NCBI RefSeq assembly: GCF_026723825.1
Contig: NZ_CP113519.1
Coordinates: 868,001 to 932,000, forward strand
Reading direction: 5' to 3'
From: Pseudomonas sp. GOM7
Lineage (GTDB): Bacteria > Pseudomonadota > Gammaproteobacteria > Pseudomonadales > Pseudomonadaceae
DNA: 64,000 bases
Part shown: piece after piece, positions 1 through 7,522 of the stretch
Numbering within the stretch: the stretch's first letter is position 1
Layout of the letters: every line of letters begins with the position of its first letter
The notes under the pieces: generated by a model
The model's input: the letters and a program-made list of their open reading frames with translations, nothing else
What the model was told of the DNA's origin: nothing
Databases searched by the model: none
Translations under genes and position numbers: made by a program

Positions 1-1013
1 CGTGCCGGCGTGGAGGCGGGAACGGCCGCGATGGCTTCGTCGAGCAGGCGGCCTTGATCGAGCAGGCCCAGTTCGAGGCTGTCCGGCAGGCGACGACCCT
101 GTTCGTCGCGTATTCGCCGCCCGCGCTGCCAGGTGCCGGCCTGGCGTGTGCCATCGGCCAGGGTAAGGGTGCCCTTGCCACTGTATTGGCCATCGGCGAA
201 ATGCCCCTGGTAGACGCTGCCGTCGGCCAGAGTCAGGAGGCCTTCACCGGCGTACTGCCAGTCCTCGAACTGGCCGAGGTAGCGGCTGCCATCGGCACCG
301 ATGTATTCGCCCTCGCCCTGCATCACGCCCTCGACGAATTCGCCGGCCCAGACGTCGCCATTGGCGCTCTGGTAGCGTCCCTTGCCATGGAACTCGCCAT
401 TCTTGAAGCCACCGCTGTAGGTGTCGCCATCGGCATTGCCGTAGCTGCCCTGACCGTCGAGCTGGCCTTGGCTGAACTGGCCGCTGAACTGGTTGCCGTA
501 GGCGTCCTTGCGTACGCCCTGGCCCTTGGGCTGGCCATCGACGAATTGCCCCTGGAAGCTGCTGCCATCGGCCAATTCCAGGGTGCCCAGGCCGTGGAAA
601 CGATCATCGCGGAATTCACCCTGGTATTTCTGCCCAGCCTGCTCCAGCAGACCTTCACCGCTGAAACGGTTGCGCGCGAAGCTGCCCTCGTAACGGCTGC
701 CGTCGGGGTATGTCAGAGTGCCCTGGCCGTGGAACATGCCTTCATGGAAGTCACCCTGATAGTGTTCGCCGCCTGGCCCTTGCCATTCACCGGGGCCTTC
801 CAGTTGGCCGTCCTGGAACTGGCCGCTGAACCAGCTACCGTTGCGGTAGTCCAGGCGCCCAGGCCCTTGCAGCAGGCCATTGACCACCTCGCCGCGGTAT
901 TGCGCACCATCGGGCAGCACGGCATCGGGCGGCAGTACCTGGCGCACGTCGTCGCAGGCGGTGAGCAGCAGGCTCAGGCAGAGAGGGGCAAGGCGCAGGG
1001 TGGGCGAAATCAT
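1..1013 (-). CDS. MORN-repeat lipoprotein (3' part cut by window edge)
   Basis: The reading frame starts at 1013 and stays open to the left edge, giving about 337 residues without a stop. The N-terminus is a lipoprotein signal ending in a lipobox (LLLTAC, Cys20), so the protein is probably anchored in the outer membrane. From about residue 30 it is built of back-to-back MORN repeats of the form G-x-x-Y-x-G-x-F-x-x-G-x-x-x-G-x-G. The last visible part (LDQGRLLDEAIAAV) leaves the repeats, so a different C-terminal segment follows outside the window. MORN arrays bind lipids or act as protein scaffolds; the role here is unknown. A long open frame on the opposite strand is a by-product of the repeats and high GC. 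Confidence 0.85.
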   Translation of the reverse strand, partial: MISPTLRLAPLCLSLLLTACDDVRQVLPPDAVLPDGAQYRGEVVNGLLQGPGRLDYRNGSWFSGQFQDGQLEGPGEWQGPGGEHYQGDFHEGMFHGQGTLTYPDGSRYEGSFARNRFSGEGLLEQAGQKYQGEFRDDRFHGLGTLELADGSSFQGQFVDGQPKGQGVRKDAYGNQFSGQFSQGQLDGQGSYGNADGDTYSGGFKNGEFHGKGRYQSANGDVWAGEFVEGVMQGEGEYIGADGSRYLGQFEDWQYAGEGLLTLADGSVYQGHFADGQYSGKGTLTLADGTRQAGTWQRGRRIRDEQGRRLPDSLELGLLDQGRLLDEAIAAVPASTPA

Positions 1014-1149
1014 GACGGACATCCTGGTCGAGAGCATCGGCACGCAGTATGCCGCATGCTTGCCGGCTCGTGCTGTAGCCGTGCACATTCCAGGTGCGAA
1101 GAATGGCAGGCCGCCGGCGTTTCGAGGCGAAACGACGACGGCCCCTGGA

Positions 1150-1605
1150 TCAGACGAAGCAGAGGGTCAGGGGTTCAGCGATGTAGGCCGGCTTCTCCTG
1201 ACCTTCGATCTCCAGCACGGCGCGGGCCTTGAGCAGCCATTGGCCGGGGTTCTTCTCGCTGACGTCGGTGAGGGTCACCACCAGGCGCACGCGCGAGTCG
1301 ACCTTCACCGGCTGAATGAAACGCACGCTGTCCAGGCCATAGTTGACCGCCATCTTCAGGCCTTGGGGCAGCACCATGATGCCTTCCATCAACATCGGAA
1401 TCAGCGACAGCGACAGGAAACCATGGGCGATGGTGCTGCCGAACGGCGTGTGCTTGGCTTTCTCCGGGTCGACGTGGATGAACTGATGGTCGCCGGTGCA
1501 CTCGGCGAACTGGTTGATGCGCTGTTGATCGATGGTCAGCCAGTCGGACTTGCCGAGTTCCTTGCCGACATGATCCTTGAGTTCTGCAACGGGGACTAAC
1601 TGCAT
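1150..1605 (-). CDS. phaJ: MaoC-family (R)-specific enoyl-CoA hydratase
   Basis: A 151-residue single hot-dog-fold MaoC protein. The hydratase-2 signature is visible at residues 33-46 (FAECTGDHQFIHVD), with the expected catalytic Asp39 and His44, followed by the conserved AHGF stretch. Such enzymes hydrate trans-2-enoyl-CoA to (R)-3-hydroxyacyl-CoA and can feed beta-oxidation intermediates into polyhydroxyalkanoate synthesis. From memory, the gene next to lrgAB in P. aeruginosa is the PhaJ4-type hydratase PA4015, which fits this position. The start has an AGGAGA-type ribosome site a few bases upstream. The assignment to MaoC is firm; the phaJ subtype rests on context. Confidence 0.88.
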   Translation of the reverse strand: MQLVPVAELKDHVGKELGKSDWLTIDQQRINQFAECTGDHQFIHVDPEKAKHTPFGSTIAHGFLSLSLIPMLMEGIMVLPQGLKMAVNYGLDSVRFIQPVKVDSRVRLVVTLTDVSEKNPGQWLLKARAVLEIEGQEKPAYIAEPLTLCFV

Positions 1606-1768
1606 GGTATCTCCTTGAAGACGCGGGTGTTCTTGTTGTTTGCGTGATGTCCTGAGGGTAGATCAGCATGGGCACATTGCCTGGTCAACCCTCCTGCGTC
1701 ACCCTGAATGGTGCGGCATAGACCGAGCAGAATAAGCAAGACAGAGACCAGCGCTCGTGCGTCGCGCT

Positions 1769-1774
1769 TATAAT
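1769..1774 (+). promoter_or_regulatory. possible -10 box upstream of lrgA
   Basis: A perfect TATAAT lies 84 bp before the lrgA start, on the strand of lrgA. The hexamer 17 bp upstream (GACCAG) is a poor -35, so the promoter would need an activator or be weak. No other good candidate was seen in the gap between the hydratase and lrgA. Confidence 0.35.
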
Positions 1775-1858
1775 GGCCGACATGCCCTGAAAGATGCCCG
1801 GAATCCCTTCTGCAACAAGGTGATGCGGGTTATCGCTTGTCTTCTGGAGAACTCAATC

Positions 1859-2218
1859 ATGCTGCTTCGCGGCCTGTCCTGGCTGGTGTTGTGCCAACTG
1901 CTCGGCACCGTCCTCAATGTACTGTTCTTGCCTATGCTGCCGGGGCCGATCCTCGGCATGCTGTTGCTGTTCGTCTTCCTCATGCTGCGCGGCGAGGTGG
2001 GAGAGTCGCTCAGCGTCGCCTCCAGCAGCCTGCTCAAGTACCTGCCGCTGATTCTGGTGCCGCCAGCGGTGGGCGTGATGGCCTATGCCAACGATATCGC
2101 CGAGGACTTCTGGGCGGTGGCTGGTGCTCTGCTCCTGTCGCTACTGCTGTCGGTAGCTTTCGCCGGCTGGCTGATGCAGAAACTGATCGAGCGCCAGCAA
2201 CGTCGGGAGGAAGCATGA
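1859..2218 (+). CDS. lrgA: CidA/LrgA-family holin-like membrane protein
   Basis: A 119-residue, almost wholly hydrophobic protein with about four predicted membrane spans and the family hallmark GPILGMLLLF near residues 23-32. CidA/LrgA proteins form small inner-membrane oligomers linked to murein hydrolase control, export of small metabolites and programmed lysis. The start at 1859 is preferred over an upstream in-frame ATG because it has GGAGA nine bases before it and begins directly with the hydrophobic core. The gene overlaps lrgB by 4 bp (ATGA), so the two are translationally coupled. Confidence 0.9.
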   Translation: MLLRGLSWLVLCQLLGTVLNVLFLPMLPGPILGMLLLFVFLMLRGEVGESLSVASSSLLKYLPLILVPPAVGVMAYANDIAEDFWAVAGALLLSLLLSVAFAGWLMQKLIERQQRREEA

Positions 2219-2931
2219 ACCTCGATTGGCAAGGTGCCTGGCAGGCGCTGACCCATCATCCGCTATTCGGTATCGGTATCACCCTGGGGGCCTACCAACT
2301 CGCCATGGCCGCCTACGAACGCACGCGTTGGGTATTCCTGCAGCCGGTGCTGGTGTCCATGCTGACGGTGATCGGCATTCTCCTGCTCAGCGGCCTGAGC
2401 TTCGCCGAATACAAGAACAGCGTGGCCGCACTGACTCTGTTGCTCGGCCCGGCCACCGTGGCTCTGGCCGTGCCGCTGTACCTGAACCTGCGGCGCATCC
2501 GCCAGTTGTTCTGGCCGATCATCCTCACCCTGGCGCTGGCCGGCACTCTGGCCACCGTGCTGGGGGTGGGGCTGGCCTGGCTGTTCGGTGCCGAGCGCAT
2601 CATGCTGATGAGCATGGCACCGAAATCGGTGACCTCGCCGATCGCCATGCTGGTGGCCGATCAGATCGGCGGTATCGCCGCGCTGGCTGCGGTGTTCGTG
2701 ATGATCACCGGGGTCATCGGCGCCATCGTCGGGCCGTCCATCCTGCGCTTGTGCCAGGTACGCCACCCGGCGGCACAAGGCATGGCGCTGGGCATCACCG
2801 CGCATGCCGTGGGCACGGCGCGGGCCCTGCAGGAAGGCGACGAGTGTGGCGCCTTCGCCGCCCTGGCCATGAGCCTGATGGGGGTGATCACTGCCGTGTT
2901 GCTGCCCCTGGCCATCGCTTTGCTGGTGTGA
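2215..2931 (+). CDS. lrgB: LrgB/CidB-family membrane protein
   Basis: A 238-residue integral membrane protein of the LrgB/YohK family, partner of the small LrgA protein encoded just upstream with a 4-bp overlap. Seven or so hydrophobic segments are visible. The family block (MAPKSVTSPIAM around residues 130-141, and GITAHAVGTARA near 193) is intact. LrgB proteins have been linked to transport of small organic acids such as pyruvate or glycolate and to control of cell-wall hydrolases; which applies here cannot be read from sequence. Confidence 0.92.
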   Translation: MNLDWQGAWQALTHHPLFGIGITLGAYQLAMAAYERTRWVFLQPVLVSMLTVIGILLLSGLSFAEYKNSVAALTLLLGPATVALAVPLYLNLRRIRQLFWPIILTLALAGTLATVLGVGLAWLFGAERIMLMSMAPKSVTSPIAMLVADQIGGIAALAAVFVMITGVIGAIVGPSILRLCQVRHPAAQGMALGITAHAVGTARALQEGDECGAFAALAMSLMGVITAVLLPLAIALLV

Positions 2932-2992
2932 GTCGACTGCTGCTCTCTGGCACACTGCGCAGCACCGATATGCTGCGCAAGGTCGCCTGCCG

Positions 2993-3577
2993 ATGAACCT
3001 GCCTCTGTTTCCACTCAACACCGTGCTGTTTCCCGGCTGCATGCTCGATTTGCAGCTATTCGAGGCACGTTACCTGGACATGATCAGTCGCTGCATGAAG
3101 CAGGGCAGTGGCTTCGGCGTGGTGTGCATCGTCGAGGGGGATGAAGTCGGTGAAGCCGCCAGTCGGTTTGCCAGCATCGGCTGCGAGGCCCTGGTGCGTG
3201 ATTTTCAGCAGCGGCCCAACGGCTTGCTCGGCATTCGTGTCGAGGGCGGACGGCGCTTTCGCGTGGAGCGCGCGCAGGTACTGCCTGATCAGTTGACCAT
3301 CGCCGAGGTGGCCTGGCTGGACGAGGAGGTGGATCAGCCCCTGTTACCCGAGCATGCCGACCTCGCGGCCTTGCTCACGGCGTTGGCCGAGCACCCACTG
3401 GTCTCCGGGCTGGGCATGGCCAGCCTGGTTGGTGGGCAACAGCAACTTGCCAATCAGCTCGCCTACCTGCTGCCCCTGGATCCGCTGCAAAAGCTCGAAC
3501 TGCTGCAGCAGCGCGACCCCACCTTGCGTCTGGAGCGCCTGCATGCATTGCTCGATCAGCTCCAGGGCGAGGTCTGA
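2993..3577 (+). CDS. Lon substrate-binding (LAN) domain protein
   Basis: A 194-residue cytoplasmic protein that matches only the N-terminal substrate-recognition domain of Lon protease (LPLFPLNTVLFPGCML at the start, then the FEARYLDM helix and the GxxG(V/I)RVEGGRRF strand). There is no AAA+ or protease domain. Stand-alone LAN-domain proteins are common in Proteobacteria and plants, and may act as adaptors or protein-binding modules; their function is not settled. The gene may be cotranscribed with lrgAB (61-bp gap) and converges on the DedA-PAP2 gene. Confidence 0.88.
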   Translation: MNLPLFPLNTVLFPGCMLDLQLFEARYLDMISRCMKQGSGFGVVCIVEGDEVGEAASRFASIGCEALVRDFQQRPNGLLGIRVEGGRRFRVERAQVLPDQLTIAEVAWLDEEVDQPLLPEHADLAALLTALAEHPLVSGLGMASLVGGQQQLANQLAYLLPLDPLQKLELLQQRDPTLRLERLHALLDQLQGEV

Positions 3578-3582
3578 GCCTG

Positions 3583-4899
3583 CTAGTAGCTGTAGCGCAG
3601 CAGGGCACTGGACAATTGCCAGGTGGCCATGCCGCCAAGCACCGCGAGGCAGGCCGGCAGCACGATCCACCACAGGCGCGCCGGCAGTGCTGGCAGCACC
3701 TGATGACGTTGCCAGAAGGTCAGGCTGATGCCGCACATGGCCGAGGCCAGCACGGCACCAGCGATGATGTCGCTGGGCCAGTGCACGCCGAGATAGACCC
3801 GCGACAGCGCGATGGCCAGTGCCGGCAGGCCCGCTACCACCAGCCAGGCCAGGCGCAGGCGCGCGGATTGGCCGCGCCCGGCCAGCACCCCCAGCACCAG
3901 GAAGAAGGCGAAGGCTGCCGAGCTGTGGCCACTGGGAAAACTGAAGCTGGTCAGCGGCTCGCTGAGGATGTCCGGGCGGGCACGGGCAAAGCCGTGCTTC
4001 AAGGTGGTATTGGCCAGTGCGGTGAACAACAGGGTCGAACTGGCAAACAGCAGGTGACGCCATTGCCGGGCGAGCAGCAGCAGGCCGCATAGCACCAGGG
4101 CGGCGATCAGCTGGGTGTTGAAATCGCCGAGGCGCGTCAGCACCACGATCCACTTGTCCAGATGCGCGTGGCGCTGTTCCTGCACCAGGGTCAGCAAACC
4201 CTGGTCGAGCGCGTCCAGGTGTGGCCAGCCGAGTATCATCCCCAGCAGCAGGAGCAGACTGAGGCCGCCAGCGATCAGGCTGGCGCGGCGTTTCTCGACC
4301 AGGCTGGCCTGGATGGTCAGCAGCAGGATCAGGCCGATGGCGCCCAGCAGCACGGCGGCTTCGGTCCAGAACCCCTGCGCCATCGGCAGGCGCAGCGCCG
4401 CGCCGGTGGCCCAGCCCGGCAGCAGATAGGCCACGGCCCAGCCGGCGGCGGCCACCAGGGTGACGGCGATGAAGCGCACCAGCGGCATGTCGAGCATGCC
4501 GGCGACCAGCGGCAGCATCGGTCGCAGGGGGCCGATGAAGCGCCCCACCAGCAGGCTGGCAACGCCGTAACGGCGGAAGTACGCCTCGGCATGCGTCAAC
4601 CAATCAGGGTGGTTGCGCAGGATCGGCAGGCGCGTGATGCCGTTCTGGAAGCGTCGACCCAGGGCATAGGACAGCGCATCGCCACACAGGCCGCCGGCGT
4701 AGGCCAGCAGCAGCGTTTCCCACAGGCTGAGCACGCCGCTGCCGGCGAGCAGCCCGACGCTGAACAGCAGCACCACGCCTGGCAGCAGGATGCCCACCAG
4801 GGCCAGGCACTCGAGCAGGGCGATGAGAAAGATCGCCAGCCCCAGCCACTGGGGATGGCTGCTTAGCCAGGTGGTCAGGGTGTCGAGCCAGGCGCTCAT
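3583..4899 (-). CDS. DedA-PAP2 fusion membrane phosphatase
   Basis: A 438-residue membrane protein made of two known parts. Residues 1-200 are a DedA/VTT domain with the signature FIGPLRPMLPLVAGM at 121-135; DedA proteins flip or recycle lipid carriers such as undecaprenyl phosphate. Residues 240-410 are a PAP2-type phosphatase with all three motifs: KHGFARARP (301-309), FPSGHS (321-326) and SRVYLGVHWPSD (366-377), with catalytic His325, Arg367 and His373. The combination suggests dephosphorylation of a lipid pyrophosphate coupled to its translocation. The start overlaps the end of the glycosylase gene by 4 bp, so the two are one transcription unit. Confidence 0.92.
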   Translation of the reverse strand: MSAWLDTLTTWLSSHPQWLGLAIFLIALLECLALVGILLPGVVLLFSVGLLAGSGVLSLWETLLLAYAGGLCGDALSYALGRRFQNGITRLPILRNHPDWLTHAEAYFRRYGVASLLVGRFIGPLRPMLPLVAGMLDMPLVRFIAVTLVAAAGWAVAYLLPGWATGAALRLPMAQGFWTEAAVLLGAIGLILLLTIQASLVEKRRASLIAGGLSLLLLLGMILGWPHLDALDQGLLTLVQEQRHAHLDKWIVVLTRLGDFNTQLIAALVLCGLLLLARQWRHLLFASSTLLFTALANTTLKHGFARARPDILSEPLTSFSFPSGHSSAAFAFFLVLGVLAGRGQSARLRLAWLVVAGLPALAIALSRVYLGVHWPSDIIAGAVLASAMCGISLTFWQRHQVLPALPARLWWIVLPACLAVLGGMATWQLSSALLRYSY

Positions 4900-5612
4900 G
4901 CAGCTCCTCCAGAAAGGGTAATCAAACGATAGTCACGTCCTTCGACCTGGCCACGACGCAGCGGGTTGCGCGTGCAATGACGGGCATAGGCCGCGTCGAC
5001 GAAGCGGTACGGCAGGTGCTCGTCGCGCCCGTGGGGGATGCCCAGGCGCGCGCATTGCACGATGTGCTGCGGGCGCGCGCCAACATCTTCGACGAATAGC
5101 CGCGCCAGGTCGAAACGCTGCCCATCCCAATCCGGCACCTTCAGCGCCAGGGCCTTGCACAGCAGAGTCTGGCCGGCGCACAGGCGCTCAGGCGAGCGCG
5201 CCTGGCCCTGGGTGTCGGGGTTGTTGTGCTGCATGACTGCCAATGCCTCGGTGCCGCTGACGGCATCGAACCAGGGGTGGGCGGACTTGATCAGCACCGC
5301 GTTGCCTGGGCCCTGGGCGCTGAAGTTCAGCGAGTCGCCGCCGCGCGCGTAATACATGTAGATATGTCCGCCATCCTTGAACAGCGCCTTGCGCTTCTCG
5401 GTATAGCCGAGCGAGGCATGGCTGCCTTTGTCGACCAGGTAATAGGCCTCGGTCTCGATGATCCGTGCGCTGAGCCAGAGCCCTCCGACGCGATGACGGA
5501 TCACCTTGCCGAGCAGCTCCTGAGCCACCTGTTGGGCATCGCGATCGAAGAAGGTATCGGGCAGGGGGCGGGCGCCGGGCCAGGGCAAACTAAGGGTGGG
5601 TTCGCTGGGCAT
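4896..5612 (-). CDS. mpg: DNA-3-methyladenine glycosylase (AAG/MPG family)
   Basis: A 238-residue base-excision repair enzyme of the mammalian AAG type. The active-site strand IIETEAY sits at residues 51-57; Glu55 is the counterpart of the general-base glutamate of human AAG and Tyr57 the intercalating-site tyrosine. The pocket block GGHIYMYYARGG follows as expected. It removes alkylated purines such as 3-methyladenine from DNA. The gene is first in a two-gene unit with the DedA-PAP2 gene (4-bp overlap) and is divergent from the methyltransferase gene across a 66-bp gap that must hold both promoters. Confidence 0.92.
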   Translation of the reverse strand: MPSEPTLSLPWPGARPLPDTFFDRDAQQVAQELLGKVIRHRVGGLWLSARIIETEAYYLVDKGSHASLGYTEKRKALFKDGGHIYMYYARGGDSLNFSAQGPGNAVLIKSAHPWFDAVSGTEALAVMQHNNPDTQGQARSPERLCAGQTLLCKALALKVPDWDGQRFDLARLFVEDVGARPQHIVQCARLGIPHGRDEHLPYRFVDAAYARHCTRNPLRRGQVEGRDYRLITLSGGAA

Positions 5613-5678
5613 GATCTGTCGAAGGGGCTCGCAGCCATCTAATCTGAGGGCGCGAGCATAACAATAAGAGCCTTAAAA

Positions 5679-6533
5679 ATGCCTGAACGCGCCCGAGCCA
5701 GCAGTGCCCATATCAGCCCCTCGGCACATTACACCGGCTACGTCTGGTATCGCCATCAGCTTTCCGACCCGGCTTTCGTCACCCCCTTCGGGCGTTTCGT
5801 GCATGGCCTGCTCTGGCCCATCAGTTGGGGCGCGCGGGCCGGCTTCGATCTGGATATCGAGACCTTGCTGTTGCAGCGGCATCTGCAGATCGATGCGCAA
5901 CTGACCCAGGCCATCGAGCAGGGTGGTGTGCGTCAGATCGTGGAAATCGCCTGTGGTCTGTCGCCACGCGGTCGGCGCTTTCGCCAACGCTATCCACAGG
6001 TGCGTTACGTCGAGGCGGATCTACCGGCGATGGCCGCGCGCAAGCGCTCGCTGTTGCGTGAGGCCGGCTGGTTGAGCGACGAGCATCTGGTGCGCAGCGT
6101 GGACATCCTCGCGCCGCGTGGTGGCCATTGCCTGGCCAGCCTCTTCGCCGAGCTGGATCGGCGCCAGCCGGTAGTGGTGATCACCGAAGGGCTGGTCAAT
6201 TACTTCGAGCTGCCGGTCATTGAGGACTTCTGGACGCGACTGGCCGAAGAGTTGCGAGCATTCACCGGCGGCACCTACCTCACCGACCTGTACCCGGATC
6301 TACGCGAGCACCCGCGTTATCGGCAGTTGCGCTGGGGCGTGGATCTGGTCGGCCGCCTGACGCGCGGCAGCTACCCCCTGCATTACCGTGACCATGGCGG
6401 GATAATTGCCGGCTTTCAGCGCTGTGGTTTCGCCCAGGTGCAGGTGCTAGACCCCAGCGCCGATGCGGCGCGCCTGGGCTTGCCGCAGGCGCGGCAGCCA
6501 GGCTTGGTACGGGTGATTCAGGCGCAGGTTTGA
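5679..6533 (+). CDS. class I SAM-dependent methyltransferase (LCMT-like)
   Basis: A 284-residue protein with a Rossmann methyltransferase fold. Motif I appears as VEIACGLSPRGRRF near residue 86 and motif II as YVEADLPAMAARK near residue 110, the pattern of the leucine carboxyl methyltransferase / polyketide O-methyltransferase-like group (PF04072 type). The conserved TEGLVNYF block follows. The substrate is unknown. From memory, the same gene lies beside the 3-methyladenine glycosylase in P. aeruginosa (PA4009). Repeat A begins only 17 bp after its stop codon. Confidence 0.8.
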   Translation: MPERARASSAHISPSAHYTGYVWYRHQLSDPAFVTPFGRFVHGLLWPISWGARAGFDLDIETLLLQRHLQIDAQLTQAIEQGGVRQIVEIACGLSPRGRRFRQRYPQVRYVEADLPAMAARKRSLLREAGWLSDEHLVRSVDILAPRGGHCLASLFAELDRRQPVVVITEGLVNYFELPVIEDFWTRLAEELRAFTGGTYLTDLYPDLREHPRYRQLRWGVDLVGRLTRGSYPLHYRDHGGIIAGFQRCGFAQVQVLDPSADAARLGLPQARQPGLVRVIQAQV

Positions 6534-6613
6534 GGCGCGCGGAAAAAGTGGGTTCTTCGCGGAATCTCGGGGAATCAGTATTGATACCGGACTGGCAAGT
6601 TTGTGTGAGTGCC

Positions 6614-6641
6614 TGTTGCTTGTTGCTTGTTGCTTGTTGCT
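6614..6641 (+). repeat. four tandem copies of a 7-bp unit
   Basis: The unit TGTTGCT is repeated four times without error, followed by a partial fifth copy (TGTTC). It lies in the spacer between the terminal repeat and the first hairpin module of element A and is absent from copies B and C. It probably arose by strand slippage and may differ in number between strains. Confidence 0.9.
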
Positions 6642-6683
6642 TGTTCGGGTGCTTGTTCCGGCTTGCCGCGTTTTTGTTGATGT

Positions 6684-6737
6684 TTTTGGTTTCGCCCTCC
6701 CGGGCGAGTCACTTTTGTAGGGCAAAAGTAACCAAAA
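6684..6737 (+). other. three-way-junction module, element A
   Basis: The outer stem TTTTGGTT/AACCAAAA (6684-6691 with 6730-6737) closes flush on two hairpins: TCGCCC-tccc-GGGCGA (6692-6707) and ACTTTTG-tnnnn-CAAAAGT (6711-6729), joined by a 3-nt linker. The same layout is kept in copies B and C with a changed second hairpin. Confidence 0.75.
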
Positions 6738-7522
6738 CCCTCCGCCCGGTCATCCGGCCCTCGCTGCGCGAGGGTTCGCTCACTCCATCGCCGCTCCAGA
6801 GGCCCGCCGCGGTGGGCCATCCATGGCCCATCGCGGCTCTCGCGACATCCATGTCGCTCAACCTCTTCCACGACGATTCCGCTCACCCTCCTGGGCGGGC
6901 TCTGCACGCGCCTGAAACTCCGGTAACTCTTTGGGACTCTGCGTGCTTGAACATGAGGTCAGCCTTAGGGCTGACCAGGATGCCGGCTGCAAGCCGGCAA
7001 ACTATCCAGGCGAATGAAACTGCGCGAATGAAAGTTCTGGTTTAACTCGACAGCCACATCACGCCTTCACAGCTACCAGAACACGCCGGGCGTACCTTGG
7101 AATGCTGGTTCGTTCAGGCGCGCTAACTCCCCCTTCAGGAGGCCGAACGTAGGCATTGCGCAGGGGGCGAGCGGCATGGATGCCGCGAGAGGCTTGAAGG
7201 GCCATGGATGGCCCTTGCAAGCCGACCCCGGAGCAATGCCGGAGTGAGGGGAGTCGAGCGAAGCGAGACCCGGATGGCGGGGGTGCGTTTCTTTTGCTTA
7301 CTTTTCTTTGCGCATTTCAAAGAAAAGTGAGTCGCCCGAGGGGGCGAAACAGGGAGTTCCAGCACACACCGCAGCGGCGCCCAGAACACCGAATCAACCA
7401 AACACTCACACAAACTTGCCAGTGCGGTGTCAACCAAGCATTCCCCCTGAAAATGCGATGAACCATAAAGTGCCCACTCTCGATGGCGGCTGTTACGCCG
7501 CTCAGGATCCGGGCCGCAGCGC

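Larger units (their letters stand above)
6551..7464. repeat. long structured inverted-repeat element, copy A
   Basis: A 914-bp non-coding element between two convergent genes, homologous to copies B (43161-44020) and C (59592-60472). Its ends are imperfect inverted repeats of about 60 bp (GGTTCWTCGC...) that include a perfect 20-bp core at 6592-6611 and 7403-7422 (CTGGCAAGTTTGTGTGAGTG and its complement). Moving inward, each arm shows the same hairpin order. Left arm: three-way module 6684-6737, H3 6758-6774, H4 6807-6836, H5 6842-6857. Right arm: H1 7332-7347, H2 7300-7328, degenerate H3 about 7249-7271, H4 7191-7223, H5 7171-7186. The centre has the palindromes 6957-6976 and 6981-6999. Reading frames crossing it are not preserved between copies. 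The exact outer boundary is uncertain by about 10 bp. Confidence 0.85.

Noticed and set aside
54..1232. A 392-residue open frame on the + strand at the left edge
   Set aside because: It is antisense to the MORN-repeat lipoprotein gene. The repeated Ala/Ile/Gly pattern is the complement of MORN codons, and it has no ribosome site or family match.
6530..7045. Open frames within elements A, B and C that give similar Pro/Arg/Ser-rich peptides (SPSRASHF..., PSPLQRPAAVGHPW)
   Set aside because: Similarity between the peptides follows from DNA similarity. In copy C a single-base difference after the AACCAAAACC block shifts the frame, and differences fall on paired stem positions rather than third codon positions.
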